Assembly (NCBI GenBank): GCA_021737205.1
Contig: JAIPEK010000107.1
Location: 1 to 7,518, forward strand
From: Desulfarculaceae bacterium
GTDB taxonomy: Bacteria; Desulfobacterota; Desulfobacteria; Desulfobacterales; Desulfobacteraceae
Direction of reading: 5' to 3'
Length of the DNA stretch: 7,518 nucleotides
The first letter of the stretch is position 1, and every line of letters starts with the position of its first letter. The translations under genes and the position numbers were made by a program. This document shows, piece by piece, positions 5,997 to 7,518 of the stretch. A model generated the notes under the pieces. The model ran no database searches, had not been told where the DNA came from, and saw only the letters and a program-made list of their open reading frames with translations.

Positions 5997-6788
5997 ATGA
6001 CAATCAGCCCTCCGTTCCGTCTTGCCACCACTTCGTTTATCTATCCGGACCGGATACTGCCGAATGTGGAAAAACTGGGACCGGTTTTTGACGAGATTGA
6101 ACTTCTGGTTTTCGAGAGTGCTCCTGAAAAAGTCCTGCCCTCTGCAGACGAAATCCGGACCCTTGCCGCGTATAAAGAACGGTTCGATCTGACATTTAAT
6201 GTACACCTGCCCCTTGATATTTCACTTACCGATCCGGAGGCCGAAAAAAGAAAATCAGCGGTGGACACCATAATCCGCATCATGGAGCTCTGCTCTCCTT
6301 TGACCCCTTCCACGTACACCCTTCATCTCGACTTTCACGGTTCGAAAACGAAACCTGCTGATATCGAGACTTTCAGGCAAAGCGCATCTGAAAGCCTGGA
6401 TCGTCTGGCAGGATCCATTTCCGATCCCGGCCTTGTCAGCGTGGAAACCCTGGAGTATCCGTTTTCGTATGCAGCCCCCCTGGTCGAAAAGTACAATCTT
6501 TCCGTGTGCGCGGATATCGGCCACCTTGTCAAATACGGATACAGTGTCCGTGATTTTTTTGGAAAATGGGCACGGGACATCTCCATTGTTCACCTTCACG
6601 GGGTGGATTTTTCCACAACTCCGCCCAAAGATCATGTGTCCCTGGACCGCCTGCCGGATCCTGCCGCGCGCGAGATCATGGACATCCTTTCGCAATTTAC
6701 CGGCGTGGTCTCGCTGGAAGTGTTCAACAGGGAGCATCTCGACGTAAGCCTTGATTTCCTCTCCCGCCGTATTTTACAAGAAACTTGA
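5997..6788 (+). CDS. cbiR: Probable cobamide-remodelling phosphodiesterase CbiR (AP-endonuclease-2-like TIM barrel)
   Basis: CbiR, described from Akkermansia muciniphila, belongs to the xylose-isomerase/AP-endonuclease-2-like superfamily and cleaves the nucleotide loop of cobamides at the phosphodiester, so that the corrinoid can be rebuilt with another lower ligand. This protein has the expected size (263 residues) and alternating strand/helix pattern. Candidate metal ligands sit at strand ends: His70 (NVHLPLD), His110 and His114 (LHLDFH), Glu150 (VSVETLEYP), Asp173 and His176 (CADIGHL), His199 and His201 (VHLHGVDF), Asp212 and His213 (KDHVSL), and Glu241 (SLEVFN). No signal peptide is visible, so it is probably cytosolic. 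AAGGAG at 5981-5986, overlapping the cbiB stop, lies ten bases before the ATG, so it is the last gene of the operon. The fold assignment is strong. The CbiR identity rests on the fold, the size and the cobamide-operon context; another sugar-phosphate isomerase or epimerase remains possible. The final codons and the TGA lie in the adjoining tandem repeat. Confidence 0.72.
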   Translation: MTISPPFRLATTSFIYPDRILPNVEKLGPVFDEIELLVFESAPEKVLPSADEIRTLAAYKERFDLTFNVHLPLDISLTDPEAEKRKSAVDTIIRIMELCSPLTPSTYTLHLDFHGSKTKPADIETFRQSASESLDRLAGSISDPGLVSVETLEYPFSYAAPLVEKYNLSVCADIGHLVKYGYSVRDFFGKWARDISIVHLHGVDFSTTPPKDHVSLDRLPDPAAREIMDILSQFTGVVSLEVFNREHLDVSLDFLSRRILQET

Positions 6789-6892
6789 AACAAGAGACAA
6801 GAAACAAGAGACAAGAGACAAGAAACAAGAAACTTGAGACAAGAGACAAGAGACAAGAGACAAGAAACAAGGGACAAGAAACAAGGGACTTC
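6781..6892 (+). repeat. Tandem heptamer array, 16 units of consensus ARACAAG
   Basis: Exactly sixteen 7-base units can be read in phase. There are seven AGACAAG, five AAACAAG, one GGACAAG, two AAACTTG (units 1 and 8) and a final GGACTTC. A partial unit (ACAAG, 6776-6780) precedes them inside cbiR. The plus strand is almost pure purine apart from one C per unit. CAAG-AAA-CTTG mini-palindromes occur at 6777-6787 and 6826-6836, and CAAGGGACTTC ends the array. Unit 1 contains the TGA stop of cbiR. Such arrays normally change length by replication slippage. Confidence 0.95.
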
Positions 6893-6917
6893 ATATTTGT
6901 AAATTGCCGAAAGGGCG

Positions 6918-6974
6918 CAGCCTCTGTCAAGTTTCGATCTTCGTTGTGACGCTGTGCATCATGGCTGTTTTTTT
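6918..6974 (+). terminator. Weak candidate intrinsic terminator after the cobamide operon
   Basis: CAGCC (6918-6922) can pair with GGCTG (6963-6967), followed directly by seven T residues (6968-6974). The 40 bases between them contain an internal GTCA/TGAC pair (6926-6929 with 6947-6950). The outer stem is only five pairs and the enclosed loop is large, so this is a tentative call. It is the only T-tract-linked stem I see between cbiR and ispG. Confidence 0.3.
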
Positions 6975-6985
6975 ATATGAAAGCA

Positions 6986-7068
6986 GTTAGGTTTTAGGTT
7001 TTAGCTAACACCTAACACCTAACACCTAACACCTAACACCTAACACCTAATACCTAATACCTAATACC
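6986..7068 (+). repeat. Tandem heptamer array (TAACACC/TAATACC) with inverted units forming a hairpin
   Basis: Nine direct units run from 7006 to 7068: six TAACACC followed by three TAATACC. Immediately to the left, 6986-7003 carries about two and a half units in the opposite orientation (GGTTTTA at 6990-6996 and 6997-7003, preceded by GTTA). The 19 bases 6986-7004 can pair with 7005-7023 at 17 of 19 positions, around a central AGCT, so the junction can form a hairpin or cruciform. The variants are sorted in blocks (TAAAACC-type on the inverted side, then TAACACC, then TAATACC), as expected of local unit duplication. No known protein-binding role can be assigned. Confidence 0.93.
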
Positions 7069-7153
7069 TGACTTTACCGATCTCTTTGCTTGAATATTAC
7101 CGCCCCCTCTGGTATTAGACATAATGGATTATGAAACACGGATGGAAGAACGG

Positions 7154-7518
7154 ATGACTTTTTTGAAGGATAGAAGACCCACACGGCGGATATCGGTGGG
7201 AGAGGTGAAAATCGGGGGAGGTGCGGAGATTGCCGTGCAGACCATGACCAATACACCGACGGGTGACGTAACTGCCACGGTCGAACAGATCCGGAAACTC
7301 ACCGATGCCGGATGTGAGATCATCCGGGTGGCTGTGCCGGACCTGGAGGCCGCCCGGGCCGTTACCCACATCAAAGGCCGGGTCCGGATACCTGTGATTG
7401 CGGACATTCATTTTGACCACCGCCGGGCTGTTAAATCGGCTGAATGCGGGGCGGACGGGTTGCGTATCAACCCGGGGAACATAGGGGATCCGGCAAAAGT
7501 GGGCAAGGTCGTGGAATG
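7154..7518 (+). CDS. ispG: 4-hydroxy-3-methylbut-2-enyl-diphosphate synthase (IspG/GcpE), 3' end outside window
   Basis: IspG reductively opens methylerythritol cyclodiphosphate to HMBPP in the non-mevalonate isoprenoid pathway, using a 4Fe-4S cluster in the cytosol. The first 121 codons are present and free of stops. They show the family N-terminus RRPTRRISVGEVKIGGG, AVQTMTNTPTGDV, ATVEQIRKLTDAGCEIIRVAVPD, a VRIPVIADIHFD strand, CGADGLRINPGNIG and the start of the next helix. The TIM-barrel domain is incomplete, and the C-terminal Fe-S domain is off the edge. Three in-frame ATGs are possible (7124, 7142, 7154). I chose 7154 because GGAAG lies five bases upstream and because it leaves six residues before the conserved RRPTRR, as in most relatives. 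The 7124 ATG has no ribosome-binding site and overlaps a CATAAT promoter-like element. The gene follows the repeat region and is probably transcribed separately from the cobamide operon. Confidence 0.93.
   Translation, partial: MTFLKDRRPTRRISVGEVKIGGGAEIAVQTMTNTPTGDVTATVEQIRKLTDAGCEIIRVAVPDLEAARAVTHIKGRVRIPVIADIHFDHRRAVKSAECGADGLRINPGNIGDPAKVGKVVE

Larger units (their letters stand above)
6789..7153. other. Repeat-rich intergenic region between cbiR and ispG
   Basis: About 365 bases without a credible gene. It holds most of a 16-unit heptamer array (to 6892), a 93-base unique spacer (6893-6985) with a possible terminator, a second and unrelated heptamer array with an inverted portion (6986-7068), and about 85 bases leading into ispG. 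Minus-strand readings through the first array give a protein of repeated LVSC-type heptads, which is a by-product of the 7-base period and not a gene. For ispG, CATAAT (7120-7125) with TTACCG 17 bases upstream (7097-7102) is a weak promoter candidate. Confidence 0.7.

Noticed and set aside
6632..6930. Minus-strand open frames across the first heptamer array encoding LVSC-type heptad-repeat proteins, superficially like a membrane or lipoprotein signal.
   Set aside because: The 7-base DNA period gives a 7-residue protein period in every frame. There is no ribosome-binding site, and the frames run antisense into cbiR.
6781..7068. Repeat arrays considered as CRISPR.
   Set aside because: Units are 7 bases and contiguous, with no spacers of 30-40 bases and no cas genes.

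Overview
The window looks like chromosomal DNA from a GC-rich anaerobic bacterium. A sulfate-reducing Desulfobacterota (Desulfobacteraceae-like) lineage is my best guess. That placement rests on overall similarity of the proteins to remembered family members, on the pairing of an Fe-S L-cysteine desulfidase-type protein with late cobamide-assembly genes and the non-mevalonate isoprenoid gene ispG, and on short heptamer tandem arrays between genes. It is inference; no marker gene is present.

Layout. (1) Positions 1-1215 (+) hold the 3' part of a UPF0597/CyuA-type L-cysteine desulfidase gene, cut by the window edge. (2) Its last 59 bases overlap, tail to tail, a 92-codon gene of unknown function on the minus strand (1157-1435). 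(3) A 171-base divergent intergenic region (1436-1606) carries face-to-face promoter candidates that share a palindromic -10 core. (4) A compact plus-strand operon spans 1607-6788: cobU, a radical SAM gene of unknown function with a C-terminal winged-helix-like domain, cobS, a cobD-type threonine-phosphate decarboxylase, cbiB, and a TIM-barrel gene that I identify as the cobamide-remodelling phosphodiesterase cbiR. Gaps are small or negative: cobS/cobD share ATGA, cobD/cbiB overlap by 11 bases, and the cbiR ribosome-binding site overlaps the cbiB stop codon. (5) The gap 6789-7153 is occupied largely by two different 7-bp tandem repeat arrays, the first of which supplies the stop codon of cbiR. 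(6) ispG begins at about 7154 and runs off the right edge.

How the genes work together. The operon encodes most of the late half of cobamide synthesis. CobD would make aminopropanol phosphate, CbiB would attach it to adenosylcobyric acid, CobU would phosphorylate and GMP-activate the product, and CobS would add the lower-ligand riboside. CbiR would open the nucleotide loop of imported or unsuitable cobamides and feed cobinamide-type intermediates back to CobU and CobS. The operon can therefore be read as an assembly-plus-remodelling module. No lower-ligand activation gene (cobT), terminal phosphatase gene (cobC) or corrinoid adenosyltransferase gene lies in the window, and I see no cobalamin riboswitch upstream of cobU.

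The most interesting items are the unknown radical SAM/winged-helix protein inside the cobamide operon, the cbiR linkage, the unusual cofactor-site sequence of the CobD homologue, and the paired heptamer arrays.
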